Origin: Martinezella rhizogenes
GTDB taxonomy: Bacteria; Pseudomonadota; Alphaproteobacteria; Rhizobiales; Rhizobiaceae
DNA length: 64,000 nt
Direction: 5' to 3'
Assembly: GCA_013322215.1 (NCBI GenBank)
Contig: JAAMEZ010000036.1
Span: 372,001-436,000, forward strand
The position numbers were made by a program, and so were the translations under genes. Position 1 is the stretch's first letter. Every line of letters begins with the position of its first letter. This document shows positions 1 through 8,064 of this stretch, piece by piece. The notes beneath the pieces are model-generated. The model was not told the origin of the DNA. It saw only the letters and a program-made list of their open reading frames with translations, and did not search any database.

Positions 1-1237
1 GCTGGCGTTCGGCATCGGCGGTGTCATCGCAGCGCGCATCCATGTTCTGCTGCATCTTCACCGGATCGACGGAATCGAGCAGGCCAAGCGACTTGAAGAT
101 CGGGCCGAATTCCTCGATCGACTTGTTGGCGCGGGTGACGATCTGCTTGGCGACCGGCGCGCGTTCGACTTGGTAACTCTCAAGCAGGCCCATGCCAGCC
201 TGACCCTTGAGGACCAATGCAAGCTTCCAGGCAAGATTGAAGCCGTCCTGGATCGAGGTGTTGGAACCGAGGCCGTTCGAAGGCGGATGGCGATGGACGG
301 CATCACCCATGCAGAAGACGCGGCCGTTCGACATGCTCGTCGCATACATGTTGTTCACAGTCCAGGTCGAGACGGATTTGATCTTCGGCTTGAGATCGGC
401 AACGCCGACCAGTTCGCGCACGACCTTGGTGGCGAAGGCATCGTCGACCTGAGGCGCGGGCTGGTTGATGTCATAGCCCCAGACGATCAGCCACTCGTTC
501 CATGGCCGCACCATGCGCACGAGGCCCATGCCGATGCCGCCGACATCGGCGCCAGGTTGCAGCACCCAGTAAAGCACCGACGGACGATGGGCGACATAGC
601 GTGAGAGATCGGCCTCAAAGAGAATGTTCATCGAGCCGGCGACGCCCATCTTGCCCTCGAAGGTCAGGCCGGCATGCTCCGCGACCTTGGAATTGCCGCC
701 GTCGGCGCCGATCAGAAACTTAGAGCGGATGGTCAGCTCTTTACCGGTCAGACGGTCGAGACAGGTCGTCGTGACCCCATCTGCATCCTGAACATGGCTC
801 ACATACTCCGTCGACATGCGCGCCTGCGCGCCGCGCGAGCAGGCTGTCTTGAACAGCAGCGGCTCCATGTAAGTCTGCGGTAAGTCGTTCATGTGAGCGG
901 GCGATGAAAGAAGGTGCTCGGCACGCGACAGCGGATGGTTGCCCCAGCTCTGCATGCGGCCAATCTCCTCGCCGGCAACCGCCGTGCAGAAGACATTCTG
1001 CCCCATCAGATCCTGTTCTACCGCGAAGAGATAGGCCTCTTCCTCGACATCGCGACCGAGATCGCGAAGAACCTCCATTGTCCGCTGGTTGGTGATGTGC
1101 GCGCGCGGCGTGCTTGCCAACCAGCGATAGCGGTTGATCACCATCGGTTCGAGGCCGTAGGTCGCAAGCAGCGCTGCGGTCGCAGAGCCTGCGGGTCCTG
1201 TACCGATGATCAGAACGTCGGCGGTGATGTCAGCCAT
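1..1237 (-). CDS. FAD-dependent aromatic-ring monooxygenase (phenol hydroxylase / TfdB type), 3' end off window
   Basis: The open frame runs from an ATG at 1237 to the left edge, so the C-terminus is missing; about 412 codons are visible. The N-terminus has the Rossmann FAD motif GTGPAG near residue 11. A GADGGNSKVAE segment (DG motif) lies near residue 185 and FCMGDAVHRHPPSNGLG (GD motif) near residue 300, the layout of class A flavoprotein monooxygenases such as phenol 2-monooxygenase and 2,4-dichlorophenol hydroxylase. These use NAD(P)H and O2 to ortho-hydroxylate phenols in the cytosol. AAAGGGAGGACCAA before the ATG supports the start, which overlaps the LivM stop by 8 bases. As the last visible gene of an operon with hydroxyquinol dioxygenase and maleylacetate reductase, it probably makes hydroxyquinol from a resorcinol- or catechol-like substrate; the substrate is inference. 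Confidence 0.85.
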   Translation of the reverse strand, partial: MADITADVLIIGTGPAGSATAALLATYGLEPMVINRYRWLASTPRAHITNQRTMEVLRDLGRDVEEEAYLFAVEQDLMGQNVFCTAVAGEEIGRMQSWGNHPLSRAEHLLSSPAHMNDLPQTYMEPLLFKTACSRGAQARMSTEYVSHVQDADGVTTTCLDRLTGKELTIRSKFLIGADGGNSKVAEHAGLTFEGKMGVAGSMNILFEADLSRYVAHRPSVLYWVLQPGADVGGIGMGLVRMVRPWNEWLIVWGYDINQPAPQVDDAFATKVVRELVGVADLKPKIKSVSTWTVNNMYATSMSNGRVFCMGDAVHRHPPSNGLGSNTSIQDGFNLAWKLALVLKGQAGMGLLESYQVERAPVAKQIVTRANKSIEEFGPIFKSLGLLDSVDPVKMQQNMDARCDDTADAERQ

Positions 1238-2345
1238 TTGGTCCTCCCTTTTCATCATGTAGCGTTGATCCGCCTCTCAGCAGACGACGGACCGGAAAGA
1301 GTTCCCAACCGGTACGGCTGGATATGAGGCCACAGAGACCCCGTGGCGCGAACAGCATCGTGACGATGGCGAGCGCGCCGAGCGCCAGGAGATACCAGGA
1401 GCCGTAGCTCGAAAAGGCATTCTGCAGCAGGAAAAAGACGAGTACGCCGACCAGCGGCCCTTCGATGGTGCCGATGCCGCCGATGACGACAATGAACACG
1501 ACATAGGCGGTCCAGTCAGTGAGCGAGAAGGCGGCGTCCGGCGATATGCGCGCCTTTTGCAGGTAGATGAGCGCACCGACCATGCCGGTCACGAAGGCCG
1601 TCGCCAGATAGACAACGATCTTCAGCCGGCGCGCATCGACGCCGAGCGCACGGGCCGCCGTCTCATTGTCGCGTACGGCGGCAAGGCCAAGGCCGCGCTT
1701 GCTGCGCAGCAGCCGGTAGATGAAGCCGATCGTCAGCGCGACGAGCGCCAGCGCCAGCCAATAGGTGAGCGCATCGGCCGCGGCCGCGGAGCGCATGCCG
1801 AACCAGTTCTGCAACAAGGAAATACCGAGCATATCCTTGGTGGCTTCGCGCGGCAGCGAGGTTCCCGTGCCGCCGCCGAGCATCTTCCATTGGGCGAACA
1901 GCAACCGCCCGACTTCGGCGATGACCCAGGTGCCGATCGCGAAATAGGGGCCGTAAAGCCGGAAGGAAAAGAAGGCGGCCGGCGCGGCGGTCAGCATTGC
2001 GAAGAGGCCGGCGAGCGGAATGGCAAGGATCGGGTCGACACCGGCAAGAATGACGAAGCCGAACAGCGCATAGGCGCCGCAGCCGACAAAGAGCTGCTGC
2101 CCGACCGAGATCAGTCCTGCATAGCCGGCAAGCAGGTTCCAGCTCTGCGCCAGCGCCAGCATGGTCAGGATGAAGAACAGATCCTGCACGACGCCGCGCG
2201 ACACCATGAAGGGTGCAGCGGCAAGCGCGACCACCGCGACAAGCGAGAGGATGGTGAAGATGCTGGAAAGCCGCGTCCGTGTTTCCACCCGCCAGCCCGG
2301 CGGTACTGCGATTTCGGTCGACATTGTTTCGAAACCTGTGGTCAT
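1230..2345 (-). CDS. Branched-chain/aromatic-type ABC permease (LivM family)
   Basis: This 371-residue integral membrane protein has about ten hydrophobic segments. The LivM features are an LAQSWNLLAGYAGLISVGQ block near residue 70 and GGIGTIEGPLVGVLVFF near 305. It should form the inner-membrane channel with LivH (immediately upstream) and be powered by LivG and LivF. The start ATG at 2345 lies 7 bases past the LivH stop; a longer frame reading to 2540 would run through the livH 3' end and is not believable. Its TGA overlaps the start of the monooxygenase, so the six genes are translationally packed. Related permeases carry branched-chain amino acids, urea or aromatic acids; the neighbouring catabolic genes argue for an aromatic substrate here. 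Confidence 0.9.
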   Translation of the reverse strand: MTTGFETMSTEIAVPPGWRVETRTRLSSIFTILSLVAVVALAAAPFMVSRGVVQDLFFILTMLALAQSWNLLAGYAGLISVGQQLFVGCGAYALFGFVILAGVDPILAIPLAGLFAMLTAAPAAFFSFRLYGPYFAIGTWVIAEVGRLLFAQWKMLGGGTGTSLPREATKDMLGISLLQNWFGMRSAAAADALTYWLALALVALTIGFIYRLLRSKRGLGLAAVRDNETAARALGVDARRLKIVVYLATAFVTGMVGALIYLQKARISPDAAFSLTDWTAYVVFIVVIGGIGTIEGPLVGVLVFFLLQNAFSSYGSWYLLALGALAIVTMLFAPRGLCGLISSRTGWELFPVRRLLRGGSTLHDEKGGPNG

Positions 2346-2352
2346 GACGGCC

Positions 2353-3216
2353 TCAATCCACTGCCCGAGGGAAAAGGCCGCGCGGCCGGAAGAGCAGCAC
2401 GAGCAGGAAGGCGATATGCCCGGCCAGGATCTGCCATTCGGGATTGATCGCCGCGCCGAACGTCTGAGCGACCCCCAGGATGACGCCGCCGGCAAGCGTG
2501 CCCCACAACGAGCCGAGACCGCCGATGATGACGGCTTCAAAGGCGTAGATCAGTCGTGCCGGTCCGGCCGTCGGATCGAAATTTGCGCGCATGCCGAGAT
2601 AAAGTGCGGCGACGGTCACGATCATCATCGCAAGCCCGGTCGCGATGGCGAAGATGGAATTCGGCCGAATGCCCATCAGGCTCGCCGTCACCACATCATC
2701 CGACGTGGCGCGGAAGGCGCGGCCGAGTTCGGTTCGATAGATGAGCTGGTTGAGACCGACGATGACGAGAACGGCCGAGGCAAAGGTAAGCAACGGCATC
2801 AGCCCGGCATTGACGCTGCCCAATTGCAGAGAGGCCGTCTCCAAAGCGCCGGCAGAGATCCGCCGGCTATCGGCAGTAAAACCTTCCAGAAGACCGTTCT
2901 GGATGACGATCGACAGGCCGAAGGTGACGAGCAGCGGCGGCAGGATATCCTTGCCGAGGGTCCGGTTCAGCAGATGATATTGCAGCAGCCACCCGACAGC
3001 GAACATCAGGGGGGCCGCGATCAGCGCAGCCAGGAAAGGATCAAGCCCAAGCAATGAGACAAGCACCAGGATCAGGAAAGCCGCCAGCACGATGAGATCG
3101 CCATGGGCGAGATTGACGAGGCGCATGATGCCGAAGACGAGGCTGAGCCCCGCTGCAAACAGCGCATAGAGCCCGCCGAGCAGAACACCTTGCAGAAGCG
3201 TATCAAGCCAGTTCAT
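2353..3216 (-). CDS. Branched-chain/aromatic-type ABC permease (LivH family)
   Basis: The product is a 287-residue permease with the LivH N-terminal signature LLGGLYALFAAGLSLVFG followed by IMRLVNLAHGD. A conserved GGLGSLWGTLAGGVILG loop near residue 235 is the EAA-like contact to the ATPases. It is predicted to sit in the inner membrane with about eight helices and pair with LivM. The start at 3216 (MNWLDTLLQG) was preferred over an ATG nine codons upstream because family members begin here. It overlaps the LivF stop by 14 bases, typical of coupled liv operons. Alternative: the upstream ATG at 3243. The general role is secure; the substrate is inferred only from the operon. Confidence 0.9.
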   Translation of the reverse strand: MNWLDTLLQGVLLGGLYALFAAGLSLVFGIMRLVNLAHGDLIVLAAFLILVLVSLLGLDPFLAALIAAPLMFAVGWLLQYHLLNRTLGKDILPPLLVTFGLSIVIQNGLLEGFTADSRRISAGALETASLQLGSVNAGLMPLLTFASAVLVIVGLNQLIYRTELGRAFRATSDDVVTASLMGIRPNSIFAIATGLAMMIVTVAALYLGMRANFDPTAGPARLIYAFEAVIIGGLGSLWGTLAGGVILGVAQTFGAAINPEWQILAGHIAFLLVLLFRPRGLFPRAVD

Positions 3217-3925
3217 GGGTATCCGCTCCGAAATAGGCCGCATGGATGTCGGTTCGGTCGAGTTCCGCCGGGCGACCGGTCAGGGTGATACGGCCCTCCA
3301 TCATGCAATAGACGCGGTCGGCGACCTTCAGCGCCTGGGCGATATCCTGCTCGACGATGACGATGGCCGCACCCGCAGCGCGGATATGGGAGAAGGCGGC
3401 ATAGATATCCTTGATGACCACGGGGGCCAGGCCGAGGCTCAGCTCGTCGCAAAGAAGGACTTCAGGATTGGACATCAACGCCCGGCCGATCGCGACCATC
3501 TGCTGCTGCCCGCCCGAAAGCGCCGTCGCCGGATTGCGCCGCCTTTCCTTCAAGACCGGGAATAGCGAATAGATGCTGTTGAGCGTCCACGGCCCGGCGA
3601 CCCGCCGGCCATAACGGCCGATCTGCAGATTTTCCTCGACTGTTAGCGACGGAAACAGCTTCCGGCCCTCGGGCACGAGCGCGATGCCGCGACGCACCAC
3701 GTCGGAGGCGGCCAGGGCACCGATCGGCTCGCCGCGATGCAGGACCATCTCGGGCTTGTTGGTGATGACACCGGCAATCGAGCGCATCAGCGTCGATTTG
3801 CCGGCGCCGTTCGCACCGATGACGGCGATCGTCTCGCCGGCCTCCAGATGCAGATCGACACCGAGCACCGCCTGGAAATCGCCATAGGCGGCCATGAGGC
3901 CGCGGGTTTCGACAAGGCTCGCCAT
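3203..3925 (-). CDS. Branched-chain/aromatic-type ABC ATPase (LivF family)
   Basis: This 240-residue ATPase has Walker A GANGAGKST near residue 39, signature LSGGQQQMVAIGRAL near 135, Walker B VLLCDELSLGLAP near 158 and a switch His region (IVEQD). The Walker B reads DELSLGL, a LivF hallmark. It is the cytosolic energy-coupling subunit paired with LivG. Its ATG at 3925 shares one base with the LivG TGA (TGATG), which fixes the start; a longer upstream frame would lie inside livG in another phase and is rejected. No unusual residue is visible. Confidence 0.92.
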   Translation of the reverse strand: MASLVETRGLMAAYGDFQAVLGVDLHLEAGETIAVIGANGAGKSTLMRSIAGVITNKPEMVLHRGEPIGALAASDVVRRGIALVPEGRKLFPSLTVEENLQIGRYGRRVAGPWTLNSIYSLFPVLKERRRNPATALSGGQQQMVAIGRALMSNPEVLLCDELSLGLAPVVIKDIYAAFSHIRAAGAAIVIVEQDIAQALKVADRVYCMMEGRITLTGRPAELDRTDIHAAYFGADTHELA

Positions 3926-4644
3926 CAGACGTCCATCCCTAGATAGATTTCGCGCACCTCGCTCGACGCCATGATCGCGTCGGGCTTGCCGATGCCGATC
4001 ACCCGGCCGAAATTGAGCACGAGGATGCGCTCGGCCACCGCAGTCAAAGCGTGCAGCACATGCTCGATCCAGATGATGGCAACGCCGCGCTGGTGAACCC
4101 GCTTGATCGTCGCGACCAGCTGGCGGCATTCGCCTTCCGTCAGGCCGCCGGCGATTTCGTCGAGAAGCAGCAGCTTCGGCTGGGTCGCAAGCGCGCGGGC
4201 CAGCTCCAGCCGCTTGCGTTCGAGCAGGCTCAGCGATCCGGCCGGCACATTGGCCTTGGCGATCAGGCCGGTTTCGACAAGAATCTCCGCGCACGGAGCT
4301 GCAACATCACCTTCCCGCGCCTTGGCACCGAAAGCACCGGCAACGAGCAGGTTTTCATATGTCGTCAGGCGTTCGAACGGCTGCGGGATCTGGAAGGTTC
4401 GACCCATGCCGGCAAGGCACCGCTGCATCGGCGGTGTATGCGTCACATCGCGACCATCGAACTCGATCGATCCTCTGGCAACGGAGAGATTGCCGTTGAT
4501 GAGGTTGAACAGCGTCGACTTACCGGCGCCGTTCGGCCCGATGACGCCGAGCGCCTCGCCTGGCTCCACGGAGAAGCCGATATCCTCGGCAACCACGAGG
4601 GCGCCGAAGGATTTAGAAACTCCGTTCAATTTCAGTATGGGCAT
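3925..4644 (-). CDS. Branched-chain/aromatic-type ABC ATPase (LivG family)
   Basis: This is a 239-residue ATP-binding subunit. Walker A GPNGAGKST is near residue 37 and Walker B LLLLDEIAGGL near 158. The ABC signature reads LSLLERKRLELARAL rather than canonical LSGGQ; from memory, a similar degenerate signature occurs in other LivG-like proteins, so it need not mean loss of function. The Q-loop region (RTFQIPQPFERLT) is intact. It pairs with LivF in the cytosol. A strong stem-loop (4659-4693) separates it from the upstream binding-protein gene, which probably lowers its expression relative to that gene. The start ATG at 4644 follows GGAGAACGACA, an acceptable ribosome-binding site. Confidence 0.9.
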   Translation of the reverse strand: MPILKLNGVSKSFGALVVAEDIGFSVEPGEALGVIGPNGAGKSTLFNLINGNLSVARGSIEFDGRDVTHTPPMQRCLAGMGRTFQIPQPFERLTTYENLLVAGAFGAKAREGDVAAPCAEILVETGLIAKANVPAGSLSLLERKRLELARALATQPKLLLLDEIAGGLTEGECRQLVATIKRVHQRGVAIIWIEHVLHALTAVAERILVLNFGRVIGIGKPDAIMASSEVREIYLGMDV

Positions 4645-4658
4645 TGTCGTTCTCCGTT

Positions 4659-4693
4659 GGAGGGCTGCCCGACGGCAAGCCGGGCAGCCCTCC
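4659..4693 (-). promoter_or_regulatory. Intercistronic stem-loop between binding-protein gene and livG
   Basis: A perfect 13-bp inverted repeat (GGAGGGCTGCCCG, 9-base loop, CGGGCAGCCCTCC) begins 2 bases after the binding-protein stop. There is no T-tract, so it is more likely an RNA-stabilising or partial-termination hairpin, keeping binding-protein mRNA above transporter mRNA, than a full terminator. Confidence 0.75.
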
Positions 4694-4695
4694 TC

Positions 4696-5976
4696 TCACG
4701 CCAGGGCTTCGAGCTTGCCGCCAAGCGGCACGTTCGGCGCCAGGCCGTTTTCGACGACGACGAGATCGTAGCCGCCGCCCGATCTCAGCCGCCATTGACC
4801 GCCGACCAGTGGCGTCTTGGCGACATTCTTCTGGGCGAATGGCGGAAGCTTCTGGTTGCCCCAGGCAATCGGCCCGACAAGCGTATCGAGCTTCGTTTCG
4901 CCGATCGCCTTGGCGACCGTCTCGGCATCGCCTGCATCCTCGGTCCGCTTCATGACATCGACGGCGAGTTCGAAAAGCGCATGGGCAAAGCCGATCGGCT
5001 GCGTCCACGGGCGTCCTGTCGCCTTGGTGAAGGCATCTGCAACAGCGGAAGCAGTCTCGCCCGTCAGCGACGACTTGAAGGGATGGCTGGGAGTCCACCA
5101 GACCTCGGTCGAAAGATTGTGGCCGGCATTGCCCAAAGCCTCGACCGTCTGCGGGAAGAGAAGCGCCTTGCCGATCGAGGCGACCTTCGGCTTCAACCCC
5201 TGCTGCTTGGCCTGATTCCAGAAGGTGGTGAGATCGGGCGGGATCATCACCCCGGTCAAAATATCGGTATTCGCCTGCTTGAAGGCGCTGATTTGAGCCG
5301 AAAAATCATCCGTGAGGTTCTGGTAGCGGCCGGTATCCGTCAGCCCGTAGCCAAGCTTTTCCAGAACCGGCGGGAAGCCGACCACCTTGTCGCCCCAGGC
5401 ATTGCCGTCTCCATCATTCGGGAACAGGCCCCCAACCTTCTTATTGGTCTCGATCTGGCTCCACATGCCGGTATAGACGGCGATGATATCCTCCAGGCCC
5501 CAGAAGAAATGATAGGCATAGTTGAACGGCTTCCACGAGGCCGGATCGCCGGGATTGCCCTGCTGGCCGATGAACCATGGCTGCCAGGGCGCGACCGTAG
5601 AAATGCAGGGCATTTCCTCGCTCTCGCAGGTCGTCGAGACCGGGTTGGTCGTCTCCGGCGTCGAGGATACCAACATCAGGTTGATCTGGTTGTCGACGAT
5701 CAGTTCCTTTGCCACTTCGGCGGCGCGGTTCGGGTTCGACTGGCTGTCCTTGACCACGACCTCGTAGTTCAGGCCCTTTGCCTTCGTGGTCGCCAGAAAG
5801 GCGTCGATGACGAACTTGTCGGCCTCGCCGAAAGCGGCGAGCGGCCCGGTCTGCGGGCTGACATAGCCGAGCTTGATCGCCGCATTCTTGGCAATCGCCG
5901 GCATGGCCAGGCCGGAGGTCGCAATCAGTGCACCGCCGGCAGCCGTGGTCTTCAGAAAATCGCGTCTCGTAAACAT
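4696..5976 (-). CDS. Periplasmic binding protein of aromatic/branched-chain-type ABC importer, Tat-exported
   Basis: This 426-residue protein belongs to the type I periplasmic binding (Leu/Ile/Val-like) family. The N-terminus MFTRRDFLK followed by a hydrophobic stretch and AMPAIA is a twin-arginine-like signal peptide, so it is probably exported folded. The mature protein opens with IKLGYVSPQTGPLAAFGEAD, the typical first strand and ligand loop. The ATG at 5976, preceded by GAGGGGAGGAAAC, was chosen; an in-frame start ten codons earlier is less likely. It is first of the transport genes and follows maleylacetate reductase. It should capture the phenolic growth substrate or a related acid in the periplasm and deliver it to LivHM. 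Ligand identity is not readable from sequence. Confidence 0.9.
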   Translation of the reverse strand: MFTRRDFLKTTAAGGALIATSGLAMPAIAKNAAIKLGYVSPQTGPLAAFGEADKFVIDAFLATTKAKGLNYEVVVKDSQSNPNRAAEVAKELIVDNQINLMLVSSTPETTNPVSTTCESEEMPCISTVAPWQPWFIGQQGNPGDPASWKPFNYAYHFFWGLEDIIAVYTGMWSQIETNKKVGGLFPNDGDGNAWGDKVVGFPPVLEKLGYGLTDTGRYQNLTDDFSAQISAFKQANTDILTGVMIPPDLTTFWNQAKQQGLKPKVASIGKALLFPQTVEALGNAGHNLSTEVWWTPSHPFKSSLTGETASAVADAFTKATGRPWTQPIGFAHALFELAVDVMKRTEDAGDAETVAKAIGETKLDTLVGPIAWGNQKLPPFAQKNVAKTPLVGGQWRLRSGGGYDLVVVENGLAPNVPLGGKLEALA

Positions 5977-6032
5977 GTTTCCTCCCCTCATCGTCTCTCC
6001 TCCCAAAGAGAGCGCCAGCCGGCGCTTGGATT

Positions 6033-7094
6033 TCAGTCTCTCGGCCGCCGGCCCTCCCAGGCATCCTGCAGCAGCACGCGGATCGATTCCCGATCGATCG
6101 GTCGTGGGTTCCAGTATGGGTTCTCGACGGCGATCGACGCGGCACGATCGAGATCAGCCTCCGTCAGGCCGAAATCTTTAAGCGACAGCGGCGAACCGAT
6201 CGCCTTGGCGAAATCCCAAAGGCCGCCGCCGATCGAGCCGCCGAAAATGCCGGCTGCTTCCGCCAGCTCCGGCGCTGCCGCAGCCGCGTTGAAGGCGGCC
6301 GTGTGCGGCAGCATCACCGCATGGGTTTCAGCATGTGGTGTGTCGAAGGAGCCACCCAGCGTGTGACAAATCTTGTGATGCAGGGCCATGCCGACGGTGC
6401 CGAGCACCGAGCCGCAGAGCCAGGCACCGTAAAGCGCATCGCTGCGCGCTTGCGTGTTCTTCGGATCATTGACGATGACAGGCAGACTCCGCGCAAAGGC
6501 CCGAAGGCCTTCAAGCGCCATCAGGCTCGAAATCGGATTGCGGTCTTGCGCATAAAGCCCCTCGACGGCGTGGGCCATGGCGTTGAGGCCGCTCGTCACG
6601 CTCATGGCGACCGGCAGCCCGAGTGTCAGCGAGGGATCGTAAATCACGATCTCCGGCAAGATCTTGGCGTCGCGCACCGTCGTCTTGCGGCCGCCGTCCG
6701 TCTGTCCAAGGATTGGCGTCACTTCCGAGCCCGCATAGGTCGTCGGGATGATAATCTGGAGAAGGTCGGTGCGGTAGGCGATCGCCTTGCCAAGCCCGGT
6801 GGTCGATCCGCCACCAAGGGAGATGACGCAATCCGCCCCTGTCTCCGCCACCACCCTCATCGCCGCCTCCGTCACATCAACGGGCGTATGCATCGTGGCG
6901 CCTGAGAAGACACCGCAGGCGAGCTGGCCGATCTCGGAGGCCAGTGCTTCCGCATCCGCCTTCTGTTGCGGCGTTGCGAGCACCAAAGCCCGCTTGCGGC
7001 TGGCTTTCTCGATCCATTCCGTCACCTTCTTGCGGCTGCCAGCGCCGAAGACGATCTGGGCAGCGCTGCCCGCATAGGAGAAATTCTGGGTCAT
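6033..7094 (-). CDS. Maleylacetate reductase (iron-containing alcohol dehydrogenase family)
   Basis: The 353-residue product matches maleylacetate reductases in length. It has the nucleotide-binding CVISLGGGSTTGLGKA near residue 90, PTTYAGSEVTPI near 115, and the family block HHKICHTLGGSFDTPHAETH near 235, where histidines line the active site. It reduces maleylacetate to 3-oxoadipate with NAD(P)H, the step after hydroxyquinol or chlorohydroxyquinol ring cleavage, in the cytosol. The start overlaps the dioxygenase stop by four bases (ATGA), so the two are translationally coupled. 3-Oxoadipate would be finished by CoA transferase and thiolase genes that are not in this window. Confidence 0.92.
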   Translation of the reverse strand: MTQNFSYAGSAAQIVFGAGSRKKVTEWIEKASRKRALVLATPQQKADAEALASEIGQLACGVFSGATMHTPVDVTEAAMRVVAETGADCVISLGGGSTTGLGKAIAYRTDLLQIIIPTTYAGSEVTPILGQTDGGRKTTVRDAKILPEIVIYDPSLTLGLPVAMSVTSGLNAMAHAVEGLYAQDRNPISSLMALEGLRAFARSLPVIVNDPKNTQARSDALYGAWLCGSVLGTVGMALHHKICHTLGGSFDTPHAETHAVMLPHTAAFNAAAAAPELAEAAGIFGGSIGGGLWDFAKAIGSPLSLKDFGLTEADLDRAASIAVENPYWNPRPIDRESIRVLLQDAWEGRRPRD

Positions 7095-7966
7095 CCTGCT
7101 CTCCCTGGCTTTGTCCGGACCATGACGAAGGTGAGGTTCACCGCCTTGGCGCGCTGTCCCTCGATCTCGATCGGTTCGAAGCAGGCAACGAGCTCCGGCC
7201 GAACGCCGAAGAGAGCATCTTCGCCAAGATGCGGGTCGCTCGCATCGTAGATATGGGTGGTGACCGTCTCGAACCCCCTCGCCCGTATGACGAAATGCAG
7301 GTTCGCCGGGCGACGCAGCGGATAGCCTGCCTCGGCAAGCAGCCGTCCGACCGGCCCATCATCCGGCACGCCGTAGCCGGATGGCATCACGGAGCGATAC
7401 CGGAAGCGTCCATCGGTATCCGTGCGGAACAGGCCACGCAGATTATGTTCCGGCTGCAGATCCGGTTGCTGGTTTTCATAAAAGCCCTCGCCATTGGCCT
7501 GCCATGTGACGATCTCGGCGCCAGCAATCGGCAGACCATCAAGATCCTGTACCCGGACGGACACCATCAGCGGTTCGCCGATGCCATCCAAGGAAATCGA
7601 GGATCCGGAGGAACGCTCGGGCGCATCATTGCGATAGAAAGGCCCGCGAATGGTGTTCGGCGTTGCCGCTTGCGGCCTACGGGAATTAATGTCCTCCACG
7701 AGCGCGGAAGCGCCGATGAGATCGGACAGCAGCACCCATTCCTGCCGCCGCTCATCCGAGGCATGGCCCACTTCGGTCAGGAACGCGATGATTTTCCGCC
7801 ATTCCTCCTGGGTCGGGCGAAACTGCTTGATGAGATCGTGAACATGGGTGACGGCAGCGGCGATCAAACGCGGTAGATTACCGTCGTTGCCAGCGGAGAA
7901 ACGCTCGGAAAAAGCTTCCGCCGACGTTGCCTCGCTAAATGTGAGCGCCTTGGAACGCTCCGCCAT
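7091..7966 (-). CDS. Hydroxyquinol 1,2-dioxygenase-like intradiol ring-cleavage enzyme with Asn at an iron-ligand position
   Basis: The 291-residue protein has the helical dimerisation N-terminus of catechol-type intradiol dioxygenases (LLSDLIGASALV near residue 85). The catalytic beta-sandwich follows (IRGPFYRNDAPE near 106, WQANGEGFYENQ near 155, DDGPVGRLL near 202). Expected Fe(III) ligands are Tyr, Tyr, His, His. Tyr163 and Tyr198 are present, but the usual AHLH pair reads ANLH, so Asn222 replaces the first His while His224 remains. The reaction expected is hydroxyquinol + O2 to maleylacetate. The start at 7966 is preferred because GGAGG lies 6 bases upstream; the ATG at 7972 would abut that site. 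It is the promoter-proximal gene, divergent from lysR, and overlaps maleylacetate reductase. Assignment to the family is firm; activity is uncertain because of the substitution. Confidence 0.88.
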   Translation of the reverse strand: MAERSKALTFSEATSAEAFSERFSAGNDGNLPRLIAAAVTHVHDLIKQFRPTQEEWRKIIAFLTEVGHASDERRQEWVLLSDLIGASALVEDINSRRPQAATPNTIRGPFYRNDAPERSSGSSISLDGIGEPLMVSVRVQDLDGLPIAGAEIVTWQANGEGFYENQQPDLQPEHNLRGLFRTDTDGRFRYRSVMPSGYGVPDDGPVGRLLAEAGYPLRRPANLHFVIRARGFETVTTHIYDASDPHLGEDALFGVRPELVACFEPIEIEGQRAKAVNLTFVMVRTKPGRAG

Positions 7967-8049
7967 GTTCATCCTCCGCGATCTGCCGTGCATATCCAGG
8001 AGAATAGCAGTCGATCGCGCATGGATTGATGATTTTGTTCGTAGATAAT

Positions 8050-8064
8050 ATAACGGATCGTTAT
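8050..8064. promoter_or_regulatory. Candidate LysR operator (T-N11-A palindrome) overlapping lysR start
   Basis: ATAACG-GAT-CGTTAT is a perfect dyad containing T-N11-A (T8051 to A8063). It sits in the 96-base divergent gap and includes the first bases of the lysR ATG, the arrangement expected for autorepression plus control of the degradation operon. The match to the LysR consensus is seen; binding is inferred. Confidence 0.6.

Noticed and set aside
1557..3057. Long plus-strand frames opposite livM and livH
   Set aside because: Antisense shadows; the minus-strand proteins have clear permease motifs and coupled starts.
4051..6366. A 771-codon plus-strand open frame
   Set aside because: It is antisense to livG, the binding-protein gene and maleylacetate reductase, has no family resemblance, and is explained by the GC-rich codon use of the real genes.
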